A stretch of DNA of 64,000 nucleotides from positions 56,640,203 to 56,704,202 of the forward strand of contig OY804586.1 of the NCBI GenBank assembly GCA_963680875.1, read 5' to 3'. The notes beneath the pieces were generated by a model, which had not been told where the DNA came from, did not search any database, and was given only the letters and a program-made list of their open reading frames with translations. The stretch is from Bathymodiolus brooksi. Lineage: Eukaryota; Mollusca; Bivalvia; Mytilida; Modiolidae. Positions 22,151-32,989 of this stretch are shown piece after piece. The position numbers and the translations under genes are program-made. Within the stretch, counting starts at the first letter, position 1. Each line of letters opens with the position of its first letter.

Positions 22151-22174
22151 TTTGACTGGCATCTCTATAGAAGA

Positions 22175-23831
22175 ACATATTTTATAATCAACATTTAATA
22201 AGGAAATAGGATGCCAATTCTTTATATAAAATTTTGACTTGCCCCCTTTTGGAAGACAAGTAATAAATAACTCCTTGTCTTTGGGTCACAGATAAATGAC
22301 CTTTTCATATCCATGATTGAAGGATCTAATCAATAATGGATTTATATCTTTCCAAAAGAATTTATAAAATTCAGTGGTAAAACCATCCATACCAGGAGAC
22401 TTACCCTTTTTCATAAGCTTTAGTGCAGACAAGGTTTCTTGGGGAGTTAGTTCCCCTTCTAGGTCAAATTTTTGATCTTGTCCTAATTTAGAAATATATG
22501 GATTATTATCATTAAAAAAAGATTTCAAGTGTTCATCTGTGAAAATGGTCCCTCTACTTTCATATAGTTTGATAGAATATTTTTTGTTGTACTAAAATAT
22601 CCTTCTGATGTGTAACTTCAGTATTATCCTCCAAAATTAATTTTGGAATAATTTTTTCGGTGTATTGTCTTTTTTCAAGATTGCAAAAGTAACAAGTTCT
22701 TCTTTCACCTTCTATGTTCCATTTAGCTTTAGCTCTTGTAATTATACCTTTGACTTTTTCTTCCCTTATATTTTTTAACTCGGATTCTAATTTAGAAATT
22801 TCCTCCTCATGTGTCCCCCCATTCTGATATAAAATAGTGAGCTTTGATTCAAGTTCAAATTAAATATTTTCTCTCTCTTTTTTCTTAAAGGTAGAGTATG
22901 ATATGGTTTTACCACGTAGCATAATTTTTAAGGTTTCTCAAAACAGCTGGTCATCAATACTGAATTTAATATCAAACATGTTCTCATTATCTTCTGTTTT
23001 GCATTGACCAATTACCTCGGCTATACAATCTTTTACAATTTTAATATATTCTTCATCCTGCAAGAGACGATTATTGAACTTCCAAGTTCCCTTCTTACCC
23101 CTCTCGTGTTCTGTAAACTGAAATGTCAGATACACTGGTGAGTGGTCAGACCTATATGCTATACCAATATTAGACTCATGAATAAATGATTGAAGATGAG
23201 AAGAAATAAGGAAATACCGATAATCTAGCCTAGCTTGTTTTTTAGCAGGACCTCTCCATGTATACCTCTTTATATCAGGATTAAGTTCTCGAAAAGAGTC
23301 AACTAAGTCAAGCTGCTCCATCATAAAGTGAATTTGTTTTTGTGCTTTTTCATTATTTTTATGCATATAATTCAACGTATCCATACTATAGTCAAGAGGC
23401 ACATTCCAATCGCCACCAATTATTACTGATGAGTTACCTCAACTTTCAATTTTACGTTGTAGATTTGTAAAAAATTGAGGCTCATCATTATTCAGCCCAT
23501 ATACTGCTACCAGTGTCCAAAGAGTATCATTAATTATAATGCTCAAAATGATGAAGTTCCTGTCACTATCTTTTATTTCCTTCTCAATATGATATTGAAA
23601 TGTGTTTCGAAATAAAATTGCTACACCCCTACTATTACTGGACTGAGAGCTAAATTTTATATCGTTACCCCATTCTGATCTCCAGTATGGTTCAGTTTCA
23701 TTTTTACTATGTGTATCAAATAAAAAAGAAACATCATAGTTTTGTCTACACTTTAAAAATATGTCTCGTCTCTTTATTTTATCTGATGAAAGCCCCCTAC
23801 AATTGATGCTACCAATTTTTAACAATGCCAT
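22175..23831 (-). pseudogene. L1/Tx1-like LINE ORF2, endonuclease and RT start
   Basis: Minus strand from an ATG at 23831: MALLKIGSINCRGLSSDKIK opens an APE-type endonuclease, with FDTHSKNETEPYWRSEWG and SNSRGVAILF. Then DSFRELNPDIKRYTWRGP, ARLDYRYFLIS and YRSDHSPVYLTF (the SDH catalytic box) follow, then GTWKFNNRLLQD. After a disrupted stretch at 22530-22937 comes the start of the reverse transcriptase, LKLMKKGKSPGMDGFTTEFY, FFWKDINPLL, and [16 protein letters not shown] at the insertion. Several stops and frameshifts are present. A probable 5' untranslated stretch lies at 23832-24000. Net LINE length after removing insertions is about 3.8 kb, about right for this type of ORF2. Confidence 0.88.
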
Positions 23832-24059
23832 AGCTGTAGATATTCCTAATACATATCCATAAAAATGTTGCTTCATAAGAGTATGTGTTCACGAAAGCCA
23901 ATGTTTCATACAGATCATGTTTTATATATAGAAAAATCCTACAAATGCAGCCCCCCAATGAAAATTTCTTCCTCATCATGAATGAAGAAAAAAAAATTAA
24001 CTAGAACTGTGAGTAACCTCACTGAGTGATACCCCCTGCTTGCAATACTATGATGTTCA

Positions 24060-24440
24060 AACTTTGGAATGCAGGTATATTAGCAAGTTAATTATCTCCC
24101 CTTCTAAATTTTAGACAGCAACGGTATTCCTTCATGCACATCTGCAGGTAGTGTACTACAACTGTGTAAAGTTTCATAAAAATTCAATAAGCAGTTTAGT
24201 AGGAGTTGCGCTTACATGGTACATGCCCCCCTTTTCGTGAAAGTATATGTAGAATTATCTCCCCTTTTAAATTTTGGACAGCAACCATATTCCTTCATGC
24301 ACATCTGCAGGTAGTGTACTACAAATGTGTAAAGTTTCATAAAAATCCAATAAGTCGCTTAGGAGGAGTTGCGCTTACAAGGCACATGGACGGACGGACA
24401 GGGTGATTCCTATATAGGTACATGTACCCCCCAAACTTTG
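24060..24440 (+). repeat. stem-loop-tailed dispersed repeat, two units
   Basis: Two units of about 180 bp share AATTATCTCCCCTT, TATTCCTTCATGCACATCTG, CAGGTAGTGTACTACAA, GTGTAAAGTTTCATAAAAAT and GAGTTGCGCTTACA. The second ends CATGGACGGACGGACAGGGT and a short GTACATGTAC palindrome. A 13-G run follows at 24451-24463. Same architecture as 6180-7016 and 29600-30345. Confidence 0.65.
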
Positions 24441-24742
24441 CTTGCGGGGAGGGGGGGGGGGGGTATAATAATATATTTTAAGATATTAAGATATAGCAAT
24501 AAGATGGCAGCAGGTGTAAACAGGTAGATAGAAGGGTCCGATTTTTTTCTCTGAAAAGTCATATTGTGAGATGATATACGATACCAATTTTATTTGAAGG
24601 ATTGTGGAAAAGTTTCTCTGAAAGTATGTGTGACTTTATATCTTCTTTAAATTGATATTAAGAAAGAGATATTTCAATAGTAAAATTTTCTTTATTGTCG
24701 TCGATACTGAGTTGAGATCTACTCACCATTGTAAACAAACTT

Positions 24743-25228
24743 GTGTGTACAACTGTTATATATTTTAAAATGGCTACGCCGTCAAATGTAAACAAAACAA
24801 TAAATGATGAAAAGATTACTCCTGATGCAAAACGAGTAAAATTGTTTTCTGGGCCCGATGGTGAAAAAATGGATTCGATAAACGAATCACAACAGCCACA
24901 ACCCGAAAGTCTTGATACCCAGTCTTTAATTCTCTGTAGTAGTGACGGTCAGTCATTCGATTTAACAACTGTCATAAAAAATGCTATTTTAAATCCTGAA
25001 TTTTTTAGCATGATGTCTACGTTACTGACAAAATCTATAGAAAGTTCAATAAAAACTGCTATATCCGAGGCCACTGTGGGTCTTCACAAAAAAATCGAAA
25101 CACAAGAGAAAGAAATTTCCGATTTGAAAGCTGAAAGCAGTCAGATAAAAATTGAAAACAGACGATTAAATGATAATGTCTTTGATCTCATGGTGGATAT
25201 TGAGGAGCTAGAGCAATTCCTTACCTGA
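24743..25228 (+). CDS. LINE ORF1-like protein, cut at the coiled coil
   Basis: 161 codons; the likely start is the ATG of MATPSNVNKTINDEK (residue 10 of the open frame, near 24770). The N-terminus is polar. A hydrophobic SLILCSSDGQSFDL segment follows, then a coiled coil from about residue 110 (KKIETQEKEISDLKAESSQI, NRRLNDNVFDLMVDIEELEQ). Many LINE ORF1 proteins continue after such a coil with an EQYSRRN-type RNA-binding start; here the frame stops three residues after LEQ. The next block on the same strand is the C-terminus of a LINE reverse transcriptase, so an internal deletion probably joins the two. RNA-binding chaperone role inferred from family. Confidence 0.55.
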   Translation: MCTTVIYFKMATPSNVNKTINDEKITPDAKRVKLFSGPDGEKMDSINESQQPQPESLDTQSLILCSSDGQSFDLTTVIKNAILNPEFFSMMSTLLTKSIESSIKTAISEATVGLHKKIETQEKEISDLKAESSQIKIENRRLNDNVFDLMVDIEELEQFLT

Positions 25229-25292
25229 TAGTGTAAAATCTCTACCCACTTTTTCCTAATTTAAAAAAGCCATTCAGCCTGTCCAAATTCCG

Positions 25293-25649
25293 GTGGCTTC
25301 ATTTTACAATATTGGCGATAGGAAAACTAACATAATACATACTAAGCTAAGACATAGATGTAGTGGCCTTAATGCCGATTTATATAGAGTAAATTTGAAG
25401 AATGATCCACGTTGTGTATGTGGTCATTTATTTGAGGATGCTATTCATTTTTTTCTTGAATGTCCACTTTATCAACACGATAGAACTTCTATGTTTAACT
25501 ATTTTAATAACATTGTTCCCATCTCTATAGAATATATACTCTTTGGATGTAACGTAATTAGTGAAGAATTGAATACTTTATTGTTCAAATCAGTGCAAAA
25601 ATTTATTCGACAAACTTGTAGATTTAATAATTATTATCCCCAACCGTGA
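25293..25649 (+). pseudogene. LINE reverse transcriptase C-terminal end
   Basis: 118 codons open with FYNIGDRKTNIIHTKLRHRC, then SGLNADLYRVNL, a cysteine-rich CVCGHLFEDAIHFFLECPLY box and a hydrophobic end. This is the post-RT tail seen in many non-LTR ORF2 proteins. It lacks everything upstream (endonuclease, palm) and lies 65 bp after the ORF1-like frame. The 3' flank ends in GGGACTAGTAAGTTGTAAAA, and TTGACAATAAAATCATTATA near 25895-25914 looks like the 3' end. Confidence 0.7.
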
Positions 25650-26195
25650 TATTATCTCAACACAATTTATTAGTTTTACCCCCCCCCTCCCCTTTTTTTT
25701 TCTGTTAAATATTAAAACAATATTTAATATGTATGCTTAGTTTGACATGATTTTGCTTAATTTACTAATTATAATTGATATAGCCTGTACATTTGCTGTC
25801 ATTTGATTTGTTTTGTTTATGCTATTAATGTATTTGTATGGAGAGGGACTAGTAAGTTGTAAAAACTTGTTCCCAATCCAATTGTATATATATATTGACA
25901 ATAAAATCATTATAAAGTAAATATATTTTCAGACGACTGACAAATTGAAAGTGTGTTGAAGACAGGCTTGAGCTCAAAACACTGTTAAAAACAAAAGTTA
26001 TACCTTGAGCTTTCTCTGTGTGCTTAAATACTCGACAAATATTATTCATAAATTATACATGTATGCTGTATGCACTAATCTGAACAGGCAGAAAAGAGAT
26101 CAAGTTCCATTGGACAAAAAAAAACAATACTAAACACTGTATTGATTCTATCGCAGATAAATTATCAACACAATCTACTTTAAGTCCTGTTCTAA

Positions 26196-26436
26196 AGGAA
26201 CGACCTTTTAACTTGAAAGGGGGGGTATGGTTTTTTTCTAAAAAAACATTCTGATTCCCAATGTTGCTGAAAAAAATATTCTGATTTTGGTGGAGTGAAA
26301 TGTTAAATTCTGGAAAATAATTTCGCGCTTTGCACGACAAAAAAAAATATATTCTAACTCTTGTGGTGTTCGAAAAAAAAATTCTGAAAGAAACAAAAAA
26401 TCATAACCCACCCCTTCAAGTTAAATGGTCGGTCCC
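26196..26436. mobile_element. MITE, copy 2, TAA target duplication
   Basis: Ends AGGAACGACCTTTTAACTTG at 26196 and CAAGTTAAATGGTCGGTCCC ending at 26436, flanked by TAA (26193-26195 and 26437-26439). Its interior (GATTCCCAATGTTGCTGAAA, TTCGCGCTTTGC) is the reverse complement of the interior of copy 1 at 11314-11589. About 241 bp. Confidence 0.82.
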
Positions 26437-26439
26437 TAA

Positions 26440-27770
26440 GAATATAAAACTAATACATGTATTGTGTCATACAAACTTGTAATCTTCTGTCAAGAGTAGA
26501 CCCCCCCACCCCCTCTTTTTTTTTCACTATCTGAAGATAATAAAAATCTGCATATAATACTTGGGCCTGGGTCGAGATAAAAAAAAGAAAAGAAAAAAAG
26601 TGCAGACAAAATATATACGAACTAAATATGCAGCAAGGTAAATTGTGACCCACTGATCCCTATTGCCCTAACGGCCTGATGGCTGCGACAGTCACATGGC
26701 AATTAAAAACTGCTGCCAATCAGGGTGAAACATTGACACACAGTAGTTCTAAAATGGATTATACATGATAATTGTGTTTGTATGTTTTACCTCTTACCAG
26801 AAAAACTATCCTTATATCATTATGATTAAAATAAGACAGAAAAAAGTAAGCTGCATGTTCCCCATGTTTTGTTTACGGAATTAACTTCCGGTATACTATT
26901 CCGAGTCGACCTCCGATCGGAGGCTTTTGATTGGTCGACATTACATATATAACTTTATGCAAATTAGCCATGTGCACGTGTTTATCGCACCAAGACCTTA
27001 TAACTTATAATTTCAAAAACTTATAAGGGATTAATTTAATGAAAGAAAAAAAAACCACACCATATAAAGAAAAGTGTCACAACTTCTGAATAAAATAAAC
27101 AAAGAAGAAAAAAAAATACAATAAAAAATTAAAAACTACAGCTTCAAAAATAGAGAGAAGGCATCAAGCTTTAATATAAACAATACGTCAAATATATATA
27201 TATATGTATGTAAATACCAAAAAAAATAATAATCTGGAAATTTCCCTTTTTCTATTACCGTCAATGTTCACTATTTCACATGTCCGTAGAAAAAAAAATT
27301 AACACTGAAGACTGTAACAAATGAGACAATGGGATGAACTTTATTAAGTTATTTTGTCCTCAGGGAAACAAACGGGTACTCTTTCATGTAGACAAGTTTT
27401 GTCTTTCTTGCGATTATACCAGGTTAGCAAAACTTTACATTTCATAATTCGCCCGGCTCGTTTATGAAATTATCAAAAAGATTTTCACTCTGTTTTACTC
27501 CTGAACAATTTAAATGTCAAAGTAAAATGTTCACTCGTAAATTGTTGGGATTTTTCAGATGCCATTCTTACTAACACTTTCAATGGATTATTGACATTGT
27601 TTATGCTAATTTCATTACTGACCTTTATTGTCTATATTTCTTAAACGTTTGCTTCATTACCATGGCTATTCATTAAAATTAAAAAGGCGAAAAAGTTATC
27701 CCGAAACTCATACGAGTAAACAAAACTTTACATTTCTCTATTTTCTTTCTCGTTCCTTCACTTTATGAAA
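26440..27770. other. AT-rich stretch, no gene; one perfect palindrome
   Basis: CCTCCGATCGGAGG at 26910-26923 is a perfect 14-bp palindrome between AGTCGAC and GGTCGAC. A short AT microsatellite lies near 27192-27204. A 67-codon open frame at 26450-26653 (minus) is not convincing. Nothing else is supported. Confidence 0.4.
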
Positions 27771-27799
27771 TATAAAATTACATACATTTTGTAGATTGT

Positions 27800-27985
27800 T
27801 GCTGTATCAATCTCTTTATCTTTGTCAGGAACATCTGAAAATCAAACATTTGATGATAATAGATAGAATGACTTAATAAACGTAAGAGAAACAGAATGGA
27901 CAATCCACAGAAACTGGCAACATATATTGGGTACACAAGACACAAGACGAAGACAAACAAAACACAACACAATTACTAACACTAC
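27800..27985 (+). repeat. dispersed repeat (acacaagacacaagac family)
   Basis: Matches the reverse complement of 7436-7515: AGAAACTGGCAAC, GGGTACACAAGACACAAGAC and GACAAACAAAACACAAC. Confidence 0.5.
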
Positions 27986-28027
27986 ACTATGTGGTCAAAC
28001 GTATTGCCACATGTAAAAAAATACCTA

Positions 28028-28160
28028 TAGAAATAGAAATAGAAATCAGTTTATTAACCAAATCAGGGCCCCAGTATCGAAGGGCATATACAAATAACAA
28101 TTATGATTGATACACAACAACAATACATCAACCAAAACAATATTTTTTCAATAAATTATT
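28028..28160 (-). mobile_element. 3' end of a LINE, 5'-truncated
   Basis: Read on the minus strand, CTTCGATACTGGGGCCCTGA, TTTGGTTAATAAACTG and a tail of TTTCTA repeats (28029-28046) form the usual end of a non-LTR element with a short tandem tail. The sequence upstream (28160-28350) is non-coding. At 28357-28430 two copies of AATTATGTACAAATATATGG lie in tandem, and the same core occurs inverted near 28271-28288. Confidence 0.5.
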
Positions 28161-28854
28161 GTGAAGTCATTTCTGGATAGATTTTAACAAATTTTACACC
28201 AAAACATTCAGAATTGTCTATATTTTGACTGTTTATTTGCTCATTATGTCTATATGAGTGGTTTTTATTTGTACATAATTTAAACATAACAAATAAAAAT
28301 TGACTTTGATTATCCTATATATTTCAACTAAAAATAAATCCTAAAAATTAACAATCCTGTTTAAATTATGTACAAATATATGGAATTATATATGGAATTA
28401 TGTACAAATATATGGAATTATATTATTATTCAATACAACGGAGATCAAATATACGCTATTTCCGAAATTAATATATCCGGAAAATATTTAAGATTGAAAA
28501 AGAGACACTCTCAATTTCTATTCAACAACATACAACTTTACGTTTTAACAAGGATACTTAATGAATCAAGCAATGGAATCTGCATCGTCACACTACTGAG
28601 TGTAAGTAGATAGCATTTTAGCAGATATGTCTGATATGTAAACAAAAAGAGCAACAACAACAAACAAACAAAAACAAAACAAAAACAATTATAGAGAAAC
28701 ACACACATAAATATTTACAGAAAATAAACACACAAGAAAATACAAACAGGTAAGACTCAGAGGCAACACATAGTGTGAGACATACATATTATTTGTACAA
28801 TTTATGTTATACTAACATACATTCATACACTCCCACACATGCCTGCAATATACA

Positions 28855-28932
28855 TATACCTACACATACATACACATACACATACACATTCACATTCACA
28901 TACATATACATATACACACATATATATATTCC
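28855..28932. repeat. CATACA / CACATA microsatellite
   Basis: Runs of ACATACACATACACATACAC with CACATTCACATTC variants and a TATACATATACACACATATA end. Ordinary simple repeat. Confidence 0.8.
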
Positions 28933-28977
28933 TTATGAGACAAGGTAACACTTCGACTATTGAAACCATATTTTCAT

Positions 28978-29133
28978 AGCGATGTGGTCGAGTGGTCTAG
29001 GGCGCTGGACATAAGGCTAAGCGATTGGTGCTGCAGTGTATCAATGGTGTGAGTTCAAATACCCTTGAGGGAAGAACAAAAATTTGACAGCTCAAAGATC
29101 TAATTCTAACATTGTTTGGTTTAATTTTCAGAC

Positions 29134-29164
<31 letters not shown>

Positions 29165-29180
29165 TACATATATCCACATA
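28978..29180 (+). repeat. tRNA-like SINE head (Leu/Ser-like) with dinucleotide tail
   Basis: The A-box region GATGTGGTCGAGTGGTCTAG at 28981-29000, AGGGCGCTGGAC following, and a B-box region GTGAGTTCAAATACC near 29050-29064 give a tRNA-like front end. The body ends in an ATATATAT/ACACACAC tail (29133-29165). The arms do not close as a clean acceptor stem, so a working tRNA is unlikely. Confidence 0.55.
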
Positions 29181-29599
29181 ACTATTGATTTATTACGAAA
29201 AAATTAAGGGGGCATAAATATGCTTCCCAATGACTTTTAACATGAACAGTAAATGAACACAGTGTTCTATAGTGAATCTAAATGAGGTCAATAACCTTCT
29301 GCACAAATACAAGCTATAATCATAACATTATTTCTACGTCTACAATTAACAAGTAATGCGCATGAGTTAATTTTAGAAATAACTGTATTGTATTTGAATA
29401 CTGGTAGTTGGCGGCGTCAATTTGGGATTTGAAAATGAAGTTGTACTCGCGACGCATACATGTACCCAGTAACAGGGATATTTGAGACCGTCAAAGCCCC
29501 AATTGACGCTTCTAACTACTCAAATACAACACATTTATTTCTATTCTAGTGCTGGGCGAAAACAGCTCAGTGGGCGGTGCATGTGTCGCTCATATTTCA

Positions 29600-30345
29600 T
29601 TCTGTTTTTAGGAAACTTAATACAGAACCTTCCATAGGTGCTTCCAATCAAGTTGCGGTTTATTTGGCTAAGCAGTTTCAGTGAGGGAAGATTTGTAAAA
29701 ATAAACCAACTTGAAACGAGAATTCCCTATGGCAGCCATGTTTGTTAACAGATGGGGAGGAAATTAGCAATCTGTATAGAGGACCTTCCATAGATGCTTC
29801 CTACCAAGTTTCGATTCATTTGGCAAAGTGGTTTCAGAGGAGAACATTTTTAGAAATCGGGACGAAATTAGCAATCTTTATCCAAGATCTTACAATGATG
29901 CTTCCTACCAAATTTCAGTTTATTTGGGAAAGCAGTTTCAGAGGAGAAGATTTTTTAGAAATCAATCAATCAGAAACAAGAATGGCCTGTGGTGGCCATG
30001 TTTGTTAACGGATCGGGACGAAATGAGCCATCTTTATAGAGGACATTCCATCAATGCTTTCTGCCAAGTTTCGGTTCATTTGGCCAAGTGGTTTCAGAGA
30101 AAAAAAATTTAAATATGCCAATCAGAAACAATAATTGCCTGTGGCGGCCATGTTTGTTAATAGATCGGGACAAAATGTGTAATCTTTAGAGAGAACCTTC
30201 CATAGATGCTTCCTACCAAGTTTCAGTTCATTTGGCTTAGGGGTTTCAGAGGAGAAGATTAAAATGTGAAAAGTTAACGCCCGACGGACACCAAGTGATG
30301 ACAAAAGCTCACTTTGCCTTTGGCAAGGCGAGCCAAAAATAAAAT
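29600..30345 (+). repeat. stem-loop-tailed dispersed repeat, about five units
   Basis: Units of about 125-135 bp repeat the boxes GGCAGCCATGTTTGTTAACA, CCTTCCATAGATGCTTCC, TACCAAGTTTC, TCATTTGGC and GTTTCAGAGGAGA. The end carries GTTAACGCCCGACGGACACC and a stem-loop, GCTCACTTTGCC-TTT-GGCAAGGCGAGC, at about 30309-30334. Open frames here (29742-30112) follow the repeat and are not genes. Confidence 0.7.
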
Positions 30346-30349
30346 GTCA

Positions 30350-31240
30350 CAAAATATTGTACGTTTCTTCGGCACATAATCGTCATATGAAACTTTTCAG
30401 TGTACGAACTAAACACTTGACGTCAGCTCACAACATGCATATTTAATTGCGGATAAAATCCATTTATACTTTTTCCAAAGATGTCTTTGTTGTCTATCGT
30501 ATCGTTTTAATTGACATGTTGAATTTTAAAAAAAAATCAATATGGCGGCTCACTATATGGCTAGAACCTTTAGTTAATTACTCCATGTCAATTGAGGATT
30601 AGCCAAAGAAAAAACTTGCTAACTAATAATTGCATTGTAGTTTATTTCTATTCTTACAATGCAATTAATTTACCATTAGCAAGCAATAGGTATCAGTTAA
30701 TTTAAACCCCTACAATTAACAAGCAATAGATATCAGTTAATTTCTATGTTTACAATATCAAGCAATAGGTATGAATTTATTTCATGTCCTCATTTTACAA
30801 TTTATTTACTACACCATTAATAATAAACCTCGAAGAAATAAAAACAGCTCGAACACATGGGATAAGAAGGGCTATAGGACACCAGTCAAGCAAATTAGCA
30901 CCGGACCAACTGTCCGGTAAATTGTTTTGTCAGCCGCTGCCTTTAAGAATAGATAAATCGGGTTCTCGGTAAATTCAACTTTAAAATATTTATAATTCTC
31001 TCTTATTTGTTATTTTTAGATCAAGAAAAATCTAAAATAAATAATACATATCGTAGTTGATAATCACGAGTTTTGACAAAGACACTAACTATTTACGACA
31101 GTTATTGTCGTAAAATTTTGATGTCGTAAAATATTTCGTGTGACTACAGTGATCTTGGTATTTCGGAAAAATATTATTCTCTAGAGTTTTCTTCATTAAC
31201 AATCGTCGTCACTTCAAAACAAAGACAAAGACAAACACGG
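30350..31240. other. no gene; short TATCAGTTAATT repeats
   Basis: Three imperfect copies of AAGCAATAGGTATCAGTTAA lie at about 30680-30785. The rest is AT-rich without credible coding sequence. Confidence 0.4.
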
Positions 31241-31245
31241 TGGTC

Positions 31246-31482
31246 ATGGCTTTCTTGCAGTATAAGACAGAAGCCATACCAGGAAAGCCATTAAAGAGAA
31301 AAGTAACCCCAGAGGAGACGAGAGAACGGAAGAAACAGTATGAAAAAGAATGAGAACGTAAATTTATTGATTCTTGGAAGCAGGACCGACCCTGGCTTCA
31401 TCACAACGTTGAACAAAATGTTATTGTCTGCAATTGGTGCATCGAAGCCAATGGACCAAAAGAGCTATATATCCTCGTCTGA
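31246..31482 (+). pseudogene. TTF/BED-like zinc-finger fragment, broken
   Basis: From ATG 31246 the frame reads MAFLQYKTEAIPGKPLKRKV, then a basic ETRERKKQYEKE, a TGA at 31351-31353, then ERKFIDSWKQDRPWL, VEQNVIVCNWCIEANG and a final stop near 31480. A basic lead followed by R-K-F..SW...PWL...C..C is the start of TTF/BED-type zinc fingers found in hAT-derived proteins. The in-frame TGA sits where an arginine codon (CGA) would fit. The rest of the domain is missing. Assignment rests on this pattern only. Confidence 0.45.
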
Positions 31483-31539
31483 CAATAAGTCGGTCAGTCA
31501 TTGGATAATGTTTGATTATTTTTTTCATGTTTGAAAAGT

Positions 31540-32985
31540 AAACATTTTTTTCTTTTTAATTATGTTCCTCATCTATTCTTGCTCACATGTGTAAAGTTCC
31601 ATGGAAAAAAGATCGATAATAATAACACACTGACCTGTATTTGTTTACCATCCATTTTCCAAATGGCGTCGTATGATGTCACATAAAGCCGGTCAAGGTT
31701 CAATAAAGCACATGATTTTGTCATAGGCCAACCAAACTTAAAAAGTAAACCAGATTAAGAAAGTACAGTATTTTTGTTTTTTCAGTGTAATTGATTTGTC
31801 TGAAAAATTTCAAAAGATGTTTTTTTTTAAATAGTTTGAAATTTAAGTATTAAAAATTAATTATTTGATGCAAAAATTAAACTTGCTTACCCACATAAAA
31901 AGTATTTAATCCAGTGAATTTTGTGTTTTTGCTTTTGTCAATACAATCTATTAGACCGACATATTTTGGTATAACAATTAATGACTGATTTCAATTTATT
32001 TTAATCACATTTATTATCACAGAGTGGTAACAATACAGTTTTGTCGATGCTATTTGTAATAATGCCAGTTTTTTTTTAACCCAGATAATCTCATTTTTCT
32101 GTCTGGTTTAATTTAATTCTCTGTTCAATTTATGCTATAAATTTTGATTATTGCTGTTCAATTAATTCTTTTTTTTATCTTCTCTGTGAATTTCATTTCA
32201 ATACCCCAAGAAGTAAGGGGTATATTTGTTATTAAAGCAGCAGTGGAAATGCAAAATAATCTGCCATTTTGTGACTAATGGACAGCACTTGCATGTATTT
32301 TCCCGGTAAAATCTGCCATTTTCTAGAAAATGGTGGAATCTGAATGATCAATCATCATATTTTCAAAGTATTTTAAAATACAATTTGCTTGGCCTACATT
32401 CCAGAAACGGTCATGAACTGTGATGACGATGATGTCAACAAACCGGAAAAATACAAATGTTTGGGGAATACCATCGATGGAAACATATTTAACAAGCATA
32501 ATGATCAGGAAAAAAAGACATTAGTAAAAAGGATCTTTTTCACTTGCATGGAATTTATTCAATTCAAACTTCTCTGTTTTAATCTCATCTTGTAATTTTG
32601 ACGTTGAAAAGTATTCCCTCAGTGTTTATGTACGCTATGAATATACAGAATGACGTCATTGGTCTCGTGCTGCGCGAGAATTGTAAATCAAAACAAGTGA
32701 TCGACTTTATTGCATGACCGAGCAGATGTCACGGTAGGATATATATATTCTTTTGTAATTCTAAATTCTGGTTTCTAATTATACTTTTATTTTCTGGTAG
32801 CATAGAGCTATTATTGTATTCTATTTTTGTTACATACACAATGTATAAGGATTCATTTGCTTAGATAGAATGAATATTTCATTTAGTATTTTTTAATGTC
32901 ACAAATGGTTTTGTAATTTTAGAGTGGAAATATACCTTAATGAATATGATCATGCTGTATGCAATAATATATTTATGGACATCAA
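31540..32985. other. AT-rich stretch without supported gene
   Basis: One open frame of 68 codons (32389-32595, plus) encodes an acidic start, CDDDDVNKPEKYKCLGNTID. I do not recognise it; it has an unlikely hydrophobic end and no splice context. Otherwise nothing is seen. Confidence 0.35.
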
Positions 32986-32989
32986 ATTG

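Larger units (their letters stand above)
15930..22167. mobile_element. 6.2 kb insertion with TAGAGATGCC ends
   Basis: Short inverted ends TAGAGATGCC (15930-15939) and GGCATCTCTA (22158-22167), flanked by a 7-bp direct repeat TAGAAGA (15923-15929 and 22168-22174). When this block and one repeat are removed, the minus-strand LINE reads [16 protein letters not shown] without a break at a conserved reverse transcriptase motif. The insertion boundaries are therefore well supported. Inside are the nested element 16575-19348, a SINE at 20570-20745, repeats with ATGGCAGCCATTTTG and AAAATGGCCACCATT motifs (21300-21345, 21488-21522), and no recognisable transposase. Confidence 0.75.
24700..25917 (+). 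mobile_element. internally deleted LINE (5' and 3' ends only)
   Basis: ORF1-like start and ORF2 tail stand in the right order and strand with most of the element missing between about 25230 and 25290. A poly-C and poly-T stretch lies at 25680-25702 in the 3' untranslated region. Whether the two parts come from one family is inferred from order and orientation; I cannot prove it from sequence alone. Confidence 0.55.

Noticed and set aside
26450..26653. Candidate exon with VLYADFYYLQIVKKK after an acceptor-like CGACCCAG
   Set aside because: It looks like a receptor tail motif but lacks a convincing donor and runs into low-complexity sequence.
28978..29075. Functional tRNA-Leu or tRNA-Ser gene
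   Set aside because: A- and B-box-like motifs are present but arms do not pair cleanly and a SINE-like body and simple-repeat tail follow.
29742..30112. Overlapping frames of 88 and 94 codons
   Set aside because: They track a tandemly repeated dispersed element and overlap each other in different frames.
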